Part shown: one piece after another, positions 63,937-64,000 of the stretch
How the letters are laid out: each line of letters starts with the position of its first letter
Numbering within the stretch: the first letter of the stretch is position 1
The notes under the pieces: generated by a model
Databases searched by the model: none
Told to the model about the DNA's origin: nothing
Seen by the model: only the letters and a program-made list of their open reading frames with translations
Assembly: GCF_017427765.1 (NCBI RefSeq)
Contig: NZ_JAFRSC010000005.1
Coordinates: 1-64,000, forward strand
DNA from: Methanobrevibacter sp.
GTDB lineage: Archaea; Methanobacteriota; Methanobacteria; Methanobacteriales; Methanobacteriaceae
Direction: 5' to 3'
DNA: 64,000 bases
Translations under genes and position numbers: made by a program

Positions 63937-64000
63937 ATGAGTGATGAATTTATGGAGATTTCAAAAGAGGATATTGAAAGTATTGAACTTTCATTAAAAT
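63937..64000 (+). CDS. Start of a gene cut by the window end
   Basis: Only 21 codons are visible, MSDEFMEISKEDIESIELSL onwards. GGGGA precedes the ATG at a normal distance. Too short to classify. Confidence 0.5.
   Translation, partial: MSDEFMEISKEDIESIELSLK

Noticed and set aside
1..64000. CRISPR arrays, tRNA and rRNA genes.
   Set aside because: No regularly spaced direct repeats, cloverleaf sequences or rRNA-like stretches were recognised by reading the window.

Overview
The window looks like the chromosome of a methanogenic archaeon of the genus Methanobrevibacter (order Methanobacteriales). The evidence is a low-GC, AT-rich sequence, archaeal ribosome-binding sites (GGTGAT, AGGAG) and TATA boxes, and archaeal or methanogen-type genes such as the nascent polypeptide-associated complex protein, an AksF-like dehydrogenase, adhesin-like beta-helix and DUF11 surface proteins, and molybdate/tungstate uptake for formylmethanofuran dehydrogenase. 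I cannot assign a species from the sequence alone.

0-8.4 kb: a solitary right-end remnant of an IS605-type (TnpB) element, aryl-acid activation (ACT protein plus phenylacetate-CoA-ligase-type enzyme), a TPR protein, a sodium:solute symporter with a 37-residue companion protein, a pair of tandem small membrane proteins, a CMD-family protein, a rubredoxin/GltB fusion and a PNPOx-family flavoprotein. 8.4-14.4 kb: two consecutive ModABC-type ABC transporters, each with its own upstream region. 14.5-21.7 kb: housekeeping genes (3-methyladenine glycosylase, ferredoxin-type aldo/keto reductase, NAC, a phosphoesterase, a NYN-type RNase coupled to a membrane-anchored cyclase-like protein, argJ) and a very basic 34-residue protein. 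21.7-31.5 kb: two paralogous methyltransferases duplicated together with their promoter, a CPBP protease, a TarI/TarJ-like pair that would make CDP-ribitol, a PD-(D/E)XK-like protein, a MATE pump, LtrA, SAP and DUF998 proteins. 31.5-33.1 kb: a complete TnpB-only IS element with left- and right-end hairpins. 33.2-38.7 kb: QueG-like protein, argB, a YjbR-like protein, a TetR regulator and a frameshifted adhesin-like gene.

38.8-52.4 kb is the most distinctive part. A 2604-residue, two-module nonribosomal peptide synthetase with terminal reductase is divergently flanked by an operon of STAS protein, RsbW-like ATPase, membrane SpoIIE-like phosphatase and Sfp-type phosphopantetheinyl transferase. 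It is followed by a MATE exporter fused to a second RsbW-like ATPase domain, then by a DUF11 surface protein. The peptide would be primed by the PPTase, released reductively and exported by the MATE protein. The partner-switching proteins, which in bacteria control sigma factors, must act on something else here, and the fusion points to the exporter itself. NRPS loci next to phosphatase, STAS and MATE genes have, as far as I recall, been noted in rumen Methanobrevibacter genomes; the ATPase-exporter fusion, the half condensation domain and the abnormal first adenylation pocket are the points I would follow up.

52.5-64 kb: a zinc-ribbon/DUF2207-like pair whose promoter is shared, base for base, with the distant adhesin gene (a probable TetR-type regulon), an AMP-ligase with an AksF/LeuB-type dehydrogenase, a HEAT-repeat protein, a methyltransferase, a MacB/FtsX-type ABC exporter with a YczE-like membrane protein, a small secreted protein, a LOG-family protein and two unknowns. 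No rRNA, tRNA or CRISPR array was recognised.
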